Source: Myroides injenensis M09-0166 (GTDB lineage Bacteria; Bacteroidota; Bacteroidia; Flavobacteriales; Flavobacteriaceae). From it: a stretch of 34,314 bases of DNA. The notes under the pieces were generated by a model. That model was not told the DNA's origin and searched no databases. It saw only the letters and a list, made by a program, of their open reading frames with translations. The stretch is from the NCBI RefSeq assembly GCF_000246945.1, contig NZ_BAEX01000030.1:1-34314 (forward strand). Reading direction: 5' to 3'. The stretch's first letter is position 1; every line of letters starts with the position of its first letter. The translations under genes and the position numbers were made by a program. Below, one piece after another: positions 23,563 through 32,622 of this stretch.

Positions 23563-25599
23563 TTAATTTTCTTCAGGTAAGAAACTATATTCTTTAGCAT
23601 AGTATAACATTTGTTCTTCAAATGTTTTAGGTTGTTTAATTTCGAAATCAGTAATTTCTCCTTTATCATCTGTGATTGGCACAATATATGGGTTTACAAA
23701 ACCTCTATATGGTGCAGAATCAAATTTAGAATTACGCTCTAAAACTTCTTTGTGTATAGCTTGATCTACTTTCACTCCATAAGTTTCCACTAATGCTTTT
23801 GCAGCTTCAAAATCACCTTCTGATTTAATGCGTTGAGTTTCTTTAAGTAATTGCCCAAATAGATCATGTAACTTATCATAGTCAGTAATATTAAAATATG
23901 TTTTACCATCACGCACTACTTTTTCTATTACGTTATCTTTTTTACCTTTTTCAAATACCCAAGCACTTACCCATTGGCGGTTTCTCATGTGAGCTTCTTC
24001 AATATCAGTTCCAGGCTCTAAACGCACAAGTTGCATCATCAAACCATTTCTGATATATCCGTCATAGGCAGCTTTACCAACAGCTTTCCAATCATCTACA
24101 AGTCCTAATTCTTGCAATTTTGGATTATATAGATAAAATAAACCTACTAAGTCTGCACGTCCTTCTTCTAAAGTAGAGGCATAACTTTTTAAAGTAACTT
24201 GTGGTTGTCCTACTCCTTTATTTATTTGTCCAGAAGCATGTCCAATAACTTCATGTAAAGCAGTGTGCAATTTATCAGCAAGCTCTCCATATTTTTCCTC
24301 TAATTGAAACTCTTCTTCATCGTGAACGAATTCTTTTAGACGATCTGATCCACTAGCATGATTATAAGAATCGATTATATTTCCTAATGAAATTGACTTA
24401 GAACCGTGTTCTGCTCTAATCCAATCAGCATTTGGCAAGTTTACCCCAATTGGAGTACTCGGAGAAGCATCACCTGCTTCTGAAGCAACAATAACCGTTT
24501 TATAAGTAACTCCTGTTACGTTTTTCTTTTTGTGTTCTTCCATTAATGGAGAATTATCTTCAAACCATTGTGCTTCTTTAGATAATACCTCCATCTTCTT
24601 AGACATATCAAAATCTTTTATCTGTACAACGCTTTCAAAAGAACCTTTATGTCCTAATGGATCGTTATATACTTCGATAAATCCATTGTTATAATCAATG
24701 TTCCCTTCAGTTGCTTCAACCCAAGCAACATTATAATCATCCCATGATTTTAAATCACCAGTTTGGTAAAACTTAATTAGCAGTTGGATTGCATCTGCTT
24801 GCTTTTGATTTTCAGCTACAGTTTTGGCTTTCTCTAACCAAAATATAATTTGATCAATTGCAGCACCATACATCCCTCCACTTTTCCAAACTTTCTCAAC
24901 AAGTTTTCCATTCTCTTTTACAAGTTTAGAATTTAATCCAATTGATAATGGACGATGTGGATCAGGACTAGTCATATTAGCATAAAAATCTTCTGCTTCT
25001 TTTGCTGTAACTCCATCTCCATAAAAGTTAACTGCCGAGCCAATTACTAAATCCTTAGAAGCATCTAGGTTAACTTTTTTATTATCTACATCATTAAATA
25101 AAATGTCTGCTACATTAGCAGCTAATGTAGTATTTGTTTCTTTTAGTAAAGTATCAAAGTAAGCTTTAGAGAAAGCTGGTTTAATTTTATCATTTGAATA
25201 ATGATGATGAATACCATTTGAGAACCATACTCTTTTTAAATAAACAACAAAGTCTTGCCACTCTTGTGATTCTTTATCTCCTTGATAGTTTACATAAATA
25301 TTCTCAAGTGCTTTACGTATTTTTAGATTGTGTTTGTAGTTTTGATCCCACATTATATCACGTCCTACATAACCTGCTTGACTTAAATAATAAACTAATT
25401 TTTTCTCCTTTAAAGTCAAGTCATTCCATCCAGGAATTTGATATCTTAATACTTCAATGTCTCCAAATTTGTCAACACTGAATTCAAAGTTTTCTACTTC
25501 AGTCACTGTTTTGTCTGTTGTTTTGTTGTCTTTGTCCTTTCCACAAGAAAGAAACATTGCGGAAGCTAATGTTATACAAGCAATTGTGTTTAATCTCAT
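23563..25599 (-). CDS. Dipeptidyl-peptidase III family lipoprotein (M49)
   Basis: This 678-residue zinc peptidase has the M49 motif H449-E450-V-I-G-H454 and a second motif E478-E479-G-R-A-D483 supplying the third zinc ligand (E479). The family removes dipeptides from the N-terminus of oligopeptides. The N-terminus (M-R-L-N-T-I-A-C to L-S-C19-G-K) is a lipoprotein signal with Cys19 as the lipid anchor; the -3 position is Phe, which is unusual. So it acts in the envelope, unlike the cytosolic eukaryotic DPP III. Length fits bacterial members. Peptide uptake or turnover is the likely role. It is monocistronic. Confidence 0.9.
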   Translation of the reverse strand: MRLNTIACITLASAMFLSCGKDKDNKTTDKTVTEVENFEFSVDKFGDIEVLRYQIPGWNDLTLKEKKLVYYLSQAGYVGRDIMWDQNYKHNLKIRKALENIYVNYQGDKESQEWQDFVVYLKRVWFSNGIHHHYSNDKIKPAFSKAYFDTLLKETNTTLAANVADILFNDVDNKKVNLDASKDLVIGSAVNFYGDGVTAKEAEDFYANMTSPDPHRPLSIGLNSKLVKENGKLVEKVWKSGGMYGAAIDQIIFWLEKAKTVAENQKQADAIQLLIKFYQTGDLKSWDDYNVAWVEATEGNIDYNNGFIEVYNDPLGHKGSFESVVQIKDFDMSKKMEVLSKEAQWFEDNSPLMEEHKKKNVTGVTYKTVIVASEAGDASPSTPIGVNLPNADWIRAEHGSKSISLGNIIDSYNHASGSDRLKEFVHDEEEFQLEEKYGELADKLHTALHEVIGHASGQINKGVGQPQVTLKSYASTLEEGRADLVGLFYLYNPKLQELGLVDDWKAVGKAAYDGYIRNGLMMQLVRLEPGTDIEEAHMRNRQWVSAWVFEKGKKDNVIEKVVRDGKTYFNITDYDKLHDLFGQLLKETQRIKSEGDFEAAKALVETYGVKVDQAIHKEVLERNSKFDSAPYRGFVNPYIVPITDDKGEITDFEIKQPKTFEEQMLYYAKEYSFLPEEN

Positions 25600-25624
25600 A
25601 ATAATTTAGTTAATCGTACAAGAA

Positions 25625-25632
25625 CAAATATA
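25625..25632 (-). promoter_or_regulatory. Possible -7 element of the M49 peptidase gene
   Basis: TATATTTG on the minus strand fits TAnnTTTG 25 nt before the ATG at 25599. No TTG lies at 17-23 nt further upstream. Confidence 0.35.
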
Positions 25633-25698
25633 TTAAATTTATATACGATTTAACTACTGTTTAATCCTCCAAAAATTATTAAGTATAAAAATTAAGTT

Positions 25699-26262
25699 CT
25701 ATTTGTTTAAATAATTATCGGTAAAATGAGATTCTGAATTAGGATTATTGAATTTACCCAAATTATATTCACTTGATTGATTCTTTGGTATAGACAGTGA
25801 TTTCCAATCTTTATCCTTAATCATTTTACCAATAAATACAATCTGTCCAATGTGATAAGGATAATGTGCTAGTTGTCTATAAAGAGCTTCAGCCACAGTA
25901 TGATCTTGATTTCTTATTTTTACGACGCTATCTATATTAGTTTCATCAATACTATCAATAGCAGTAAATAAAACATTCCATGCTATATCCCAATTTGAGA
26001 TTAGTTCATGTCTATCATAGTGCTTGTATTCAAATTCATCATCTCTTTTTCTCCACTCTTTCTCACCATCAGTTGTAAAAAAATCAATAAACCTCGATAG
26101 AAGATTACCTGTTATGTGTCGCATAATAACTGCTATAGAATTGCTCTCCTCATTTACTCTGGAATTTAATTCATCCTGAGATAAAAGTAATATCGTCTTA
26201 TCTGCTAGCATTCGATAATATTCAAATTGCTTGCGAATGCCTTTTAATTCAATTATTGTCAT
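25699..26262 (-). CDS. DinB-like / DUF1572 protein
   Basis: This 187-residue protein is predicted to be all-helical and cytosolic. It has three histidines in DinB-like positions: H49 (MRHITGN), H133 and H137 (LAHYPYHIGQ). These ligate a divalent metal in the DinB/YfiT four-helix-bundle superfamily, and the pattern AHYxYHxGQIV is typical of DUF1572. Members often work as metal-dependent thiol transferases, but the reaction here is unknown. It is downstream of the NYN gene but separated by that gene's terminator, so it is a separate unit. Confidence 0.82.
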   Translation of the reverse strand: MTIIELKGIRKQFEYYRMLADKTILLLSQDELNSRVNEESNSIAVIMRHITGNLLSRFIDFFTTDGEKEWRKRDDEFEYKHYDRHELISNWDIAWNVLFTAIDSIDETNIDSVVKIRNQDHTVAEALYRQLAHYPYHIGQIVFIGKMIKDKDWKSLSIPKNQSSEYNLGKFNNPNSESHFTDNYLNK

Positions 26263-26291
26263 AGTATTTGTCTATACACATTTGAAAAAAT

Positions 26292-26326
26292 ATAAAAGGA
26301 CGTTTTATTTCTAAAAGTCCTTTTAT
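26292..26326 (-). terminator. Terminator of the NYN-domain gene
   Basis: A 10-bp stem ATAAAAGGAC (26292-26301) with its complement (26317-26326) extends into a bulged TTTT/AAAA helix. It is followed on the minus strand by a T-rich run, just past the stop at 26332. Confidence 0.8.
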
Positions 26327-26331
26327 CCTTA

Positions 26332-27081
26332 TTATTTCTTTTTTACTAATGGGTGATTTAATCCTTTTACGTTATTATTAATTACCTCATAAGTTTTTAA
26401 GTTTTTAAACAACTCTGTCAGATTTCTAAACCCATAATCACGGGCATCAAAACTAGGATTTAACTTACGTAAGTTTTGTCCTACCGTAGCAATATAAGCT
26501 TCTACTTCTTCATCCACTGACATATCAAAAGCTCTATCGATTAATTTATACTCTTTTTTAGTTAGAGTTTTATCATCATCATCATCTACACCTTTTGATT
26601 TGCGACTTGTCCCGTTTATTTCTTTATCCTTTTCTAAATCCTTAGGCATCAAAGTTTCACAATAAGTAAAGATTTCACAAGATTGTACGAATGCATTAGG
26701 TGTCTTTTTCTCTCCAACTCCCATTACGAAAATACCCTCTTCTCTAATTCGCTTTGCTAAACCAGTATAATCACTATCACTCGAAACTATACAAAAACCA
26801 TCCACTGACTTATTATGCAAGATGTCCATCGCATCAATAATTAAAGAACTATCAGTTGAATTTTTACCAGTAGTATAACTAAACTTTTGTATTGGGGTAA
26901 ATGACAAATCATTTAATAATTCTTTCCAACTATTCATTTGTGGAGTTGTCCAATCACCATAAATTCTACGTATAGTAACTTTACCATATTTAGAGACTTC
27001 TTCTAATATTTTTTCAAGTAATTTCGCCTGAGCATTATCGCCATCGACAAGAATTGCTATATTATTATTTTGTTTTTCCAT
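26332..27081 (-). CDS. NYN-domain putative RNase with C-terminal OST-HTH/LOTUS domain
   Basis: This 249-residue protein starts with an NYN (PIN-like) nuclease domain (about 6-145). Its acidic metal site is V-D13-G-D15-N16, D77 (NSTDSSL), D83 and S-S-D102-S-D104. An acidic linker with a D5 run (166-170, five GAT codons) leads to a small helical domain (about 175-245) that fits OST-HTH/LOTUS, an RNA-binding fold. This is the LabA/DUF88 architecture, related to eukaryotic MARF1. It likely cleaves or binds RNA in the cytosol; the target is unknown. It is monocistronic. Confidence 0.88.
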   Translation of the reverse strand: MEKQNNNIAILVDGDNAQAKLLEKILEEVSKYGKVTIRRIYGDWTTPQMNSWKELLNDLSFTPIQKFSYTTGKNSTDSSLIIDAMDILHNKSVDGFCIVSSDSDYTGLAKRIREEGIFVMGVGEKKTPNAFVQSCEIFTYCETLMPKDLEKDKEINGTSRKSKGVDDDDDKTLTKKEYKLIDRAFDMSVDEEVEAYIATVGQNLRKLNPSFDARDYGFRNLTELFKNLKTYEVINNNVKGLNHPLVKKK

Positions 27082-27115
27082 TATATCGTGTTTACAAGAC
27101 TCTAAAATACGAAAA

Positions 27116-27135
27116 AATCTCGCCTAAGCGAGATT
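27116..27135 (-). terminator. Terminator of the small lipoprotein gene
   Basis: An 8-bp stem AATCTCGC/GCGAGATT (27116-27123 with 27128-27135) has a 4-nt loop CTAA. It is followed on the minus strand by six T. It lies 35 nt past the stop at 27170. Confidence 0.88.
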
Positions 27136-27169
27136 CTTATATTATAATAAATACTTAAAAACACCTTAA

Positions 27170-27619
27170 TTAATCAACATATTTAAATGTACCTGTTACA
27201 AAACTACTAGCACGTTGACCATTTTCATCATTATAAGACCAAAAAGCAGTTACTTCACCAGTTTTAGTATTAATAACTTGATTGACAGTAAATCCATCTT
27301 GTTCTATCCAGTTCAAAAAATATAGTTCATCACTTAATCGTTTGTAACTTAGCTTTTCATCCCCTTCATTTATTTTACCATCTTTTCCTACCGTACTCCA
27401 ATGTAAAGAAGTTTCACTTGTATATTCAATAGTTGCTTTCATTTCAGGGAATTGTATCTCCCCCTTACGACCTATTAATAAATACTTTGTTTCTGCTTCT
27501 TTAGCAACAGAATCACTTTTCACTTCTGTTAATGAAGTTTCCTCTTTCGTTTGTTTAGTTTGACAACTTACTAACGTTATTCCTAACATTAAAGTTAATA
27601 GTAATAATACTTTTTTCAT
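27170..27619 (-). CDS. Small lipoprotein of unknown function
   Basis: This 149-residue protein has a clear lipoprotein signal: M-K-K, a leucine-rich core and L-V-S-C19. The mature part is hydrophilic and probably mostly beta, with strands such as KATIEYTSETSLHW and VTAFWSYN. The pattern (two T-x-x-x-x-W segments, then a strand ending SFVTGTFKYV) resembles MoaF-like or lipocalin-like barrels, but I cannot assign a family. The ATG at 27619 is chosen: an in-frame ATG at 27655 would put twelve extra residues through the -7 element at 27636-27643 and spoil the signal peptide. Confidence 0.75.
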   Translation of the reverse strand: MKKVLLLLTLMLGITLVSCQTKQTKEETSLTEVKSDSVAKEAETKYLLIGRKGEIQFPEMKATIEYTSETSLHWSTVGKDGKINEGDEKLSYKRLSDELYFLNWIEQDGFTVNQVINTKTGEVTAFWSYNDENGQRASSFVTGTFKYVD

Positions 27620-27635
27620 CTTTCTGATTTTTATA

Positions 27636-27643
27636 CAAAAGTA
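27636..27643 (-). promoter_or_regulatory. -7 element of the small lipoprotein gene
   Basis: TACTTTTG on the minus strand fits TAnnTTTG 16 nt before the ATG at 27619. It decides the start codon of that gene. No TTG lies at the consensus spacing. Confidence 0.45.
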
Positions 27644-27675
27644 TAATCTCATCAACTATAAAAAATTGAACTACT

Positions 27676-28263
27676 TCAAGAAATACTATTCTTTTTACTG
27701 CGAATCTTACTTAAAAATTCTTGTGATATTCCTAAATAAGCAGCAATCTGTATATTAGAAAGTCGCTTTATTAATTCAGGATAACGACTACAAAAGTCTT
27801 CATATTCGGCTGTAGCGTTCATTGAAAGCTTATTTACAATACGCCTTTGCAGAGCAATACACTCCTGTTGCGTCATGCGTCTATATATTCTTTCTAATTC
27901 AGGAATTTTATCATATAAAGCTTCTTTATCTGATTTTGAAATTATCAATATCTCACTATCTTCCAAAGCTTGGATATACAACTTTGAAGGTTTGTTATAA
28001 TTATAGCTTTCTAAATCTGCTAACCACCAATCTTCAATAGAGAAATGAACAATATGTTCTTGTCCTTTTTCATCAAGACAATATACTTTAAAACAACCTT
28101 GCACCACGAAAGCTTCAAATTGACAAATCTCTCCGGGAGTCAATATATATTCCCTCTTTGAAACTAATTTTGTTTTAAAAGTAGTATTGATAATTTCTTT
28201 TGAATTATCATCTAATACCACTCCCTTTTGTTCAAAATTCTCAATTATACAAGCTCTTTTCAT
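27676..28263 (-). CDS. Crp/Fnr-family transcription regulator
   Basis: This 195-residue protein has an N-terminal cyclic-nucleotide-binding-like barrel (about 20-115), with REYILTPGEICQFEAFVVQGCFKVY in the first half. A dimer helix (about 118-145) and a C-terminal helix-turn-helix (about 166-190, LSNIQIAAYLGISQEFLSKIR) follow. The phosphate-binding cassette of true Crp is not recognisable (the position reads W-W-L-A-D-L-E-S-Y), so cAMP is unlikely to be its ligand. It lies 9 nt after the LOG gene and is probably its operon partner. Confidence 0.9.
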   Translation of the reverse strand: MKRACIIENFEQKGVVLDDNSKEIINTTFKTKLVSKREYILTPGEICQFEAFVVQGCFKVYCLDEKGQEHIVHFSIEDWWLADLESYNYNKPSKLYIQALEDSEILIISKSDKEALYDKIPELERIYRRMTQQECIALQRRIVNKLSMNATAEYEDFCSRYPELIKRLSNIQIAAYLGISQEFLSKIRSKKNSIS

Positions 28264-28272
28264 CTTACTATT

Positions 28273-28851
28273 TTACAGTTCTTTTTTATCTAACCACTTC
28301 CCTACTTTAGGTGCTTCATAGTTTGACATCTTAACAAACAATTCATTGACATTATCAGCGACAACAATCATATCGCGATTCTCTGACTTCAGAAAACCAC
28401 TCATAACCATTTCATCTATCATTTTTAAAAGAGGATTATAAAAACCTTCTACATTTAAAAGAGCAACAGGCTTCTTATGCAATCCTAATTGTGCCCATGT
28501 CAACATTTCAAAGAATTCTTCTAATGTCCCATAACCACCTGGCAGTGCTATAATACCGTCTGATAATTCACCCATTTTAGCTTTTCTCTCATGCATGGTT
28601 TTTACAATATAAAGTTCTGATAGATTGGGATGCCCTAATTCTACCTCTTGCAAAAAAATAGGTAATACTCCTATTACTTCTCCACCATTTTCTAATGCAC
28701 CATCTGCAACAGCTCCCATTAAACCAACTTTAGCTCCGCCATAAACAATCCCTATTTTTGAACTTGCCAATTCTCTTCCCAATTCATAAGCTGATGTTTT
28801 AAATGATGTTTTTGATCCAGAACTTGAACCACAAAAAACAGTATATCTCAT
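28273..28851 (-). CDS. LOG-family protein (cytokinin-riboside phosphoribohydrolase-like)
   Basis: This 192-residue Rossmann-type protein has the LOG motifs M86-H-E-R-K90 and P104-G-G-Y-G-T109-L-E-E112, and an N-terminal FCGSSSG nucleotide-binding loop. Plant and bacterial LOG enzymes cleave the ribose phosphate from AMP or cytokinin nucleotides. In bacteria that make no cytokinin the role is less clear; AMP or nucleotide pool turnover is one option. It is first in a leftward pair with the Crp/Fnr gene. Confidence 0.93.
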   Translation of the reverse strand: MRYTVFCGSSSGSKTSFKTSAYELGRELASSKIGIVYGGAKVGLMGAVADGALENGGEVIGVLPIFLQEVELGHPNLSELYIVKTMHERKAKMGELSDGIIALPGGYGTLEEFFEMLTWAQLGLHKKPVALLNVEGFYNPLLKMIDEMVMSGFLKSENRDMIVVADNVNELFVKMSNYEAPKVGKWLDKKEL

Positions 28852-29026
28852 TTTTTTTATTTTTTATTTAAAAAATCAAACAACTAACAATCAGTTACTT
28901 AATAATTAAAATACTAATTATAACATTTTTTTAATTATTAGATGTGTAACAATTTGTTCTAATCTGTGACTATTAGATAAAGGCCTAAATTAAAAAAATA
29001 AAACTAACAATAAATAAACTAACTTT

Positions 29027-31426
29027 ATGAAACTTAAATTAAGTGCTATATTATTCTTAATTGTTTTATGTTCCTCCTTTGCACAACCAAATGGGAAAGT
29101 GACTGGAACTGTACTTGATAAGATATCTAATCAAGCTATACCTTATGCAACAATTGCAATAAAAGAAGGAGAAACAATTGTAACAGGGATAATGTCTGAT
29201 GACAATGGTAAATTTGAAATTACAATTCCTCAAAAAAAATATACTCTCGAAGTACAATTCATAGGCTATACAACCTATTCTAACCCTATTGAATTAAATA
29301 GCAATTTATTAGATTTAAACAATATATATTTAGATCCAGAAGCGACAACTTTAGAAGGAGTAAATATTATTGCTGAACAATCTACAATAGAGCAAAAAAT
29401 AGATAGAAAAGTAATTAATGTAGGTAAAGACCTTACGACTGTAGGGGCTACTGCGTCAGAAATAATGAATAATATTCCGTCTGTAAATGTTGACCAAGAT
29501 GGGAAGATTTCATTAAGAGGAAACTCTAATGTAAGAGTTTTAATAGATGGGAGACCTACTAATATCGCTGCAGATCAACTACTCAAACAAATTCCATCTA
29601 CTTCAATTAAAAAGATTGAATTAATTACAAATCCTAGTGCTAAATATAATCCAGAAGGTATGTCTGGTATTATTAATATTGTATTACATAAAAACTCAGC
29701 AGATGGATTTAATGGTTCGTTAGATACTGGATATACTTTTGCTAAAAACTTCAAGAATAACAACTCTGCAAATCTAAACTACAGAAAAGGTAAACTTAAC
29801 TTCTTTGGTACAGGAAGTACAAGTTATGGAAAATATAGTAATGAAGGTGATGTACATAGACATGATCAACAATCGACACAAGCGTTTGATATTAAATCTA
29901 AAGCAAACAACTATTTATATAAACTAGGCTTAGATTACTATATCAATGACAATAACACACTTTCATTTTATACTAATCAAAATATTGGTTTAATGGACTC
30001 AGATTTAGAGGCTAAAGTTAATTACCCTTTAGGTCAATTTGACAACATTTTACAAAATAGTATCTATGATGCTAAGAACCGAAATAGCACGTATAATCTA
30101 GCTTATAAACATTTGTTTAATGATAGCGGACATAATTTAGATATAGAAGTTAATTACAATGATAACAAATCTACGACAGACGGTAATTATAACACAATAA
30201 CTGGAACTAAACCATTAGAAATATATAAGGATTTTACTGAATCAACAGGTTCTTTAACGACAGTAAACGTGGATTATGTTAATCCATTGAATGAAAAGAC
30301 AAAATTAGAAATTGGAGCTGAAGCACGTATTTCAAGAACCGAAAATTACTCTGATTCTAAAAACCCTTTACTTCCAGTCAACCAAAGGCTTACTAATTAT
30401 GATTATGATACTGATATTTTTTCTGCTTATGTAACATTTGGACAAAAGTTCGACAAGTTTAGTTACCAATTAGGTACAAGACTAGAAAGCTATAAGGTTG
30501 AATCAAAACTAAATGGTAAAAAGGACTTTAGCGATGATTACGTAACATTATACCCTTCTGTTTTCTTAGGATATGATATTACTGAGAAAGATATGCTACA
30601 ATTTAGTTATAGCCGTCGCGTAGATAGACCTGGTATATGGCAAACAAGACCAATAAGACAGTTCTCTACACCTACAGCTACTCAAATGGGAAATCCTAAT
30701 CTGAAACCACAGTTTACAAATTCAGTAGAATTAAATTATACTAGAGTTTTTGATAAAGGAAGTAGCATTACTGGAGGTGTTTATTACCGTAACATCAATA
30801 AAGAGATTAATCAAATAACTAAAAATGATCCTAATAGTGAAAACCCAAATGCTATCTTAATCACTTATGAGAATTTTGATTCAAACAATGCTTATGGATT
30901 TGAGCTATCTGCTAATTTAAAGCTAACACCTTGGTGGGATCTTCAACCAGCTATTGATTTTTCAAGTATTCAAGAAAAAGGAATTGTAACCTCACTAAAT
31001 TATGACACAAATGAATTTACAATTCTTGATAGAAATATAACTGCTAATTCATTTAATGCAAGGTTAAGTAGCAATTTCAAAGCAACAAAAAAACTGCGTT
31101 TTAACATATTTGGATTCTATAGCTCTGCTAGTGATGATTTGATGGGGAGAACAAAAGATATGTATAAACTAGATGCTGGGGCTAGATATTCTTTCTTAGA
31201 TAACAAACTTACAGCGAGTGTACGCATGAGTGATATTTTCAACAATATGAGATATAGACAAGATGCTATTTATCCATATAAACAATCTTCATATTTCACA
31301 TGGGAAAGCCGTTCTGTTTATATAGGAATTAATTATGTATTTGGAGGAGGAAAGAGCCGTGCTATGCAAAGAAAATACAGAGAAGACAATACTAAACAAA
31401 GTGGTGGCTCAGGAGGACTATTCTAA
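29027..31426 (+). CDS. TonB-dependent outer-membrane receptor
   Basis: This 799-residue protein has a signal peptide (1-19, ending C-S-S-F-A-Q). A CarboxypepD-reg-like domain (about 23-105, GKVTGTVLDKISNQAIPYATI) and a plug (about 120-220, SLRGNSNVRVLIDGRP and NPSAKYNPEGMSGIINIVL) follow, then a long beta-barrel. The pattern of the plug and barrel fits the outer-membrane beta-barrel group related to PF14905, common in Bacteroidota. No SusD-like lipoprotein is adjacent, so it is not a classic SusCD pair. The C-terminus ends in a glycine/serine tail (KQSGGSGGLF). The ligand is unknown. It is monocistronic with its own terminator. Confidence 0.92.
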   Translation: MKLKLSAILFLIVLCSSFAQPNGKVTGTVLDKISNQAIPYATIAIKEGETIVTGIMSDDNGKFEITIPQKKYTLEVQFIGYTTYSNPIELNSNLLDLNNIYLDPEATTLEGVNIIAEQSTIEQKIDRKVINVGKDLTTVGATASEIMNNIPSVNVDQDGKISLRGNSNVRVLIDGRPTNIAADQLLKQIPSTSIKKIELITNPSAKYNPEGMSGIINIVLHKNSADGFNGSLDTGYTFAKNFKNNNSANLNYRKGKLNFFGTGSTSYGKYSNEGDVHRHDQQSTQAFDIKSKANNYLYKLGLDYYINDNNTLSFYTNQNIGLMDSDLEAKVNYPLGQFDNILQNSIYDAKNRNSTYNLAYKHLFNDSGHNLDIEVNYNDNKSTTDGNYNTITGTKPLEIYKDFTESTGSLTTVNVDYVNPLNEKTKLEIGAEARISRTENYSDSKNPLLPVNQRLTNYDYDTDIFSAYVTFGQKFDKFSYQLGTRLESYKVESKLNGKKDFSDDYVTLYPSVFLGYDITEKDMLQFSYSRRVDRPGIWQTRPIRQFSTPTATQMGNPNLKPQFTNSVELNYTRVFDKGSSITGGVYYRNINKEINQITKNDPNSENPNAILITYENFDSNNAYGFELSANLKLTPWWDLQPAIDFSSIQEKGIVTSLNYDTNEFTILDRNITANSFNARLSSNFKATKKLRFNIFGFYSSASDDLMGRTKDMYKLDAGARYSFLDNKLTASVRMSDIFNNMRYRQDAIYPYKQSSYFTWESRSVYIGINYVFGGGKSRAMQRKYREDNTKQSGGSGGLF

Positions 31427-31460
31427 GTTATTACTCTATAAATTCAATTATTACTTTATT

Positions 31461-31493
31461 AAAAGCTATTATCTGTAATGGATAATAGCTTTT
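31461..31493 (+). terminator. Terminator of the TonB-dependent receptor gene
   Basis: A 13-bp stem AAAAGCTATTATC (31461-31473) with its complement (31481-31493), a 7-nt loop and a T-run lie 35 nt after the stop. It may also serve the convergent hydrolase gene. Confidence 0.9.
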
Positions 31494-31536
31494 TACTTTT
31501 ATTGCCTTTATATTCTTCATCTATATACACATAGTA

Positions 31537-32478
31537 CTATACGCTATAAATAAAATCCACAACTTTCTTTAATGCTTTATCCCTAATTTCTTTTTTAGAA
31601 AGAAATAAATCATGAAGCCCTTTATTAATGATGACTTCTTTTACATTATTACTCAACTTTTTTCCAACTCGCGTCATGTCTTTTACATTCAAAACAACAT
31701 CAGACATAGCTGTAAGGGAAGTAGTTTTATTAGGATTACCCGATACATCACTATGCATTAATAAAATTGGTAAATCTCCCATATTAGGTTCTTCTTGTAT
31801 AATACTTTGTACATGCAATACAGCTAGTATCCAAGCACAATAGGCCGAAAAAGGTAAAATAGGCTTTAGATCTTTATTAAACTCCCACTCTCCCTCAAAA
31901 TCTTTATGTAATGACCTTCCGTAGATATCTGACAGTCCTTCAATAGAAGCAAAATCATCCTTTTGGTACTTATTTTTTGCCATCATGCCTATAAAAGGCT
32001 TTTTATAAAAAGGAATATTAAAATCTAAAAAAGGAGAATTCAATACCACTCCATCTACTTTTTTTCTATGCAAACCAAACTTAGCATAATAGGTTACTAA
32101 AAGACCACCAGTACTATGTCCTAATAAAAATAGTTGAGTATTGGGGTTTTCTTTATATATAAACTCTATAGCATAATCTAAATCAGGAAAATACTCTCTA
32201 AAAGATTTACAATAATTAGGATGTTGATGCGGCAACAAAGATCTACCACACTTGCGTAAATCAACTGCAAAGAAATTTATATTATGCTGAGTAAAATAGT
32301 CCATAATATGCGTTTGAAAAAAATAATCCGAAAAACCATGAACATATAATATTGTCTTAGTTACCTCCTGCTTATTACTTCTCGACTCAATCAATGTAGT
32401 TACTACTTTTCCTTCATAATCATTTTCAAAAGGATGTTGATGAGTTATATATTTATTAAATGTCAAATGCAAATTCAT
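31537..32478 (-). CDS. Alpha/beta hydrolase (serine aminopeptidase S33 type)
   Basis: This 313-residue cytosolic hydrolase has the oxyanion loop Y-V-H-G-F-S (45-50), the nucleophile elbow G-H-S122-T-G-G, a candidate acid D244 (LLMHSDVSG) and catalytic H289 (NKGLHDLFLS). The cap region (about 150-210) is variable. This fits Hydrolase_4, the group of monoacylglycerol lipases and lysophospholipases. Substrate not determined. It lies next to cardiolipin synthase on the same strand but is separated by a weak terminator, so shared lipid work is only a suggestion. Confidence 0.87.
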   Translation of the reverse strand: MNLHLTFNKYITHQHPFENDYEGKVVTTLIESRSNKQEVTKTILYVHGFSDYFFQTHIMDYFTQHNINFFAVDLRKCGRSLLPHQHPNYCKSFREYFPDLDYAIEFIYKENPNTQLFLLGHSTGGLLVTYYAKFGLHRKKVDGVVLNSPFLDFNIPFYKKPFIGMMAKNKYQKDDFASIEGLSDIYGRSLHKDFEGEWEFNKDLKPILPFSAYCAWILAVLHVQSIIQEEPNMGDLPILLMHSDVSGNPNKTTSLTAMSDVVLNVKDMTRVGKKLSNNVKEVIINKGLHDLFLSKKEIRDKALKKVVDFIYSV

Positions 32479-32593
32479 ATCTTATATCGTTTTCAAAATG
32501 AATTGGAACTAACTTAATATATCAGTATTCTCAATAAACTACAACAAAAATAGCATCTAAAAACACATCAAAAAGATTGCCATAAAAAAAGAA

Positions 32594-32622
32594 TAGATTA
32601 TAACAAAGGTGAGAATAATCTA
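32594..32622 (-). terminator. Possible terminator of cls
   Basis: An 8-bp AT-rich stem TAGATTAT/ATAATCTA (32594-32601 with 32615-32622) overlaps the last codons and the stop of cls. It is followed on the minus strand by TTCTTTTTTT. The stem is weak. Confidence 0.45.

Noticed and set aside
29027-31426. SusC of a polysaccharide utilisation locus
   Set aside because: No SusD-like lipoprotein or glycoside hydrolase is adjacent, and the barrel resembles a different TonB-receptor group.
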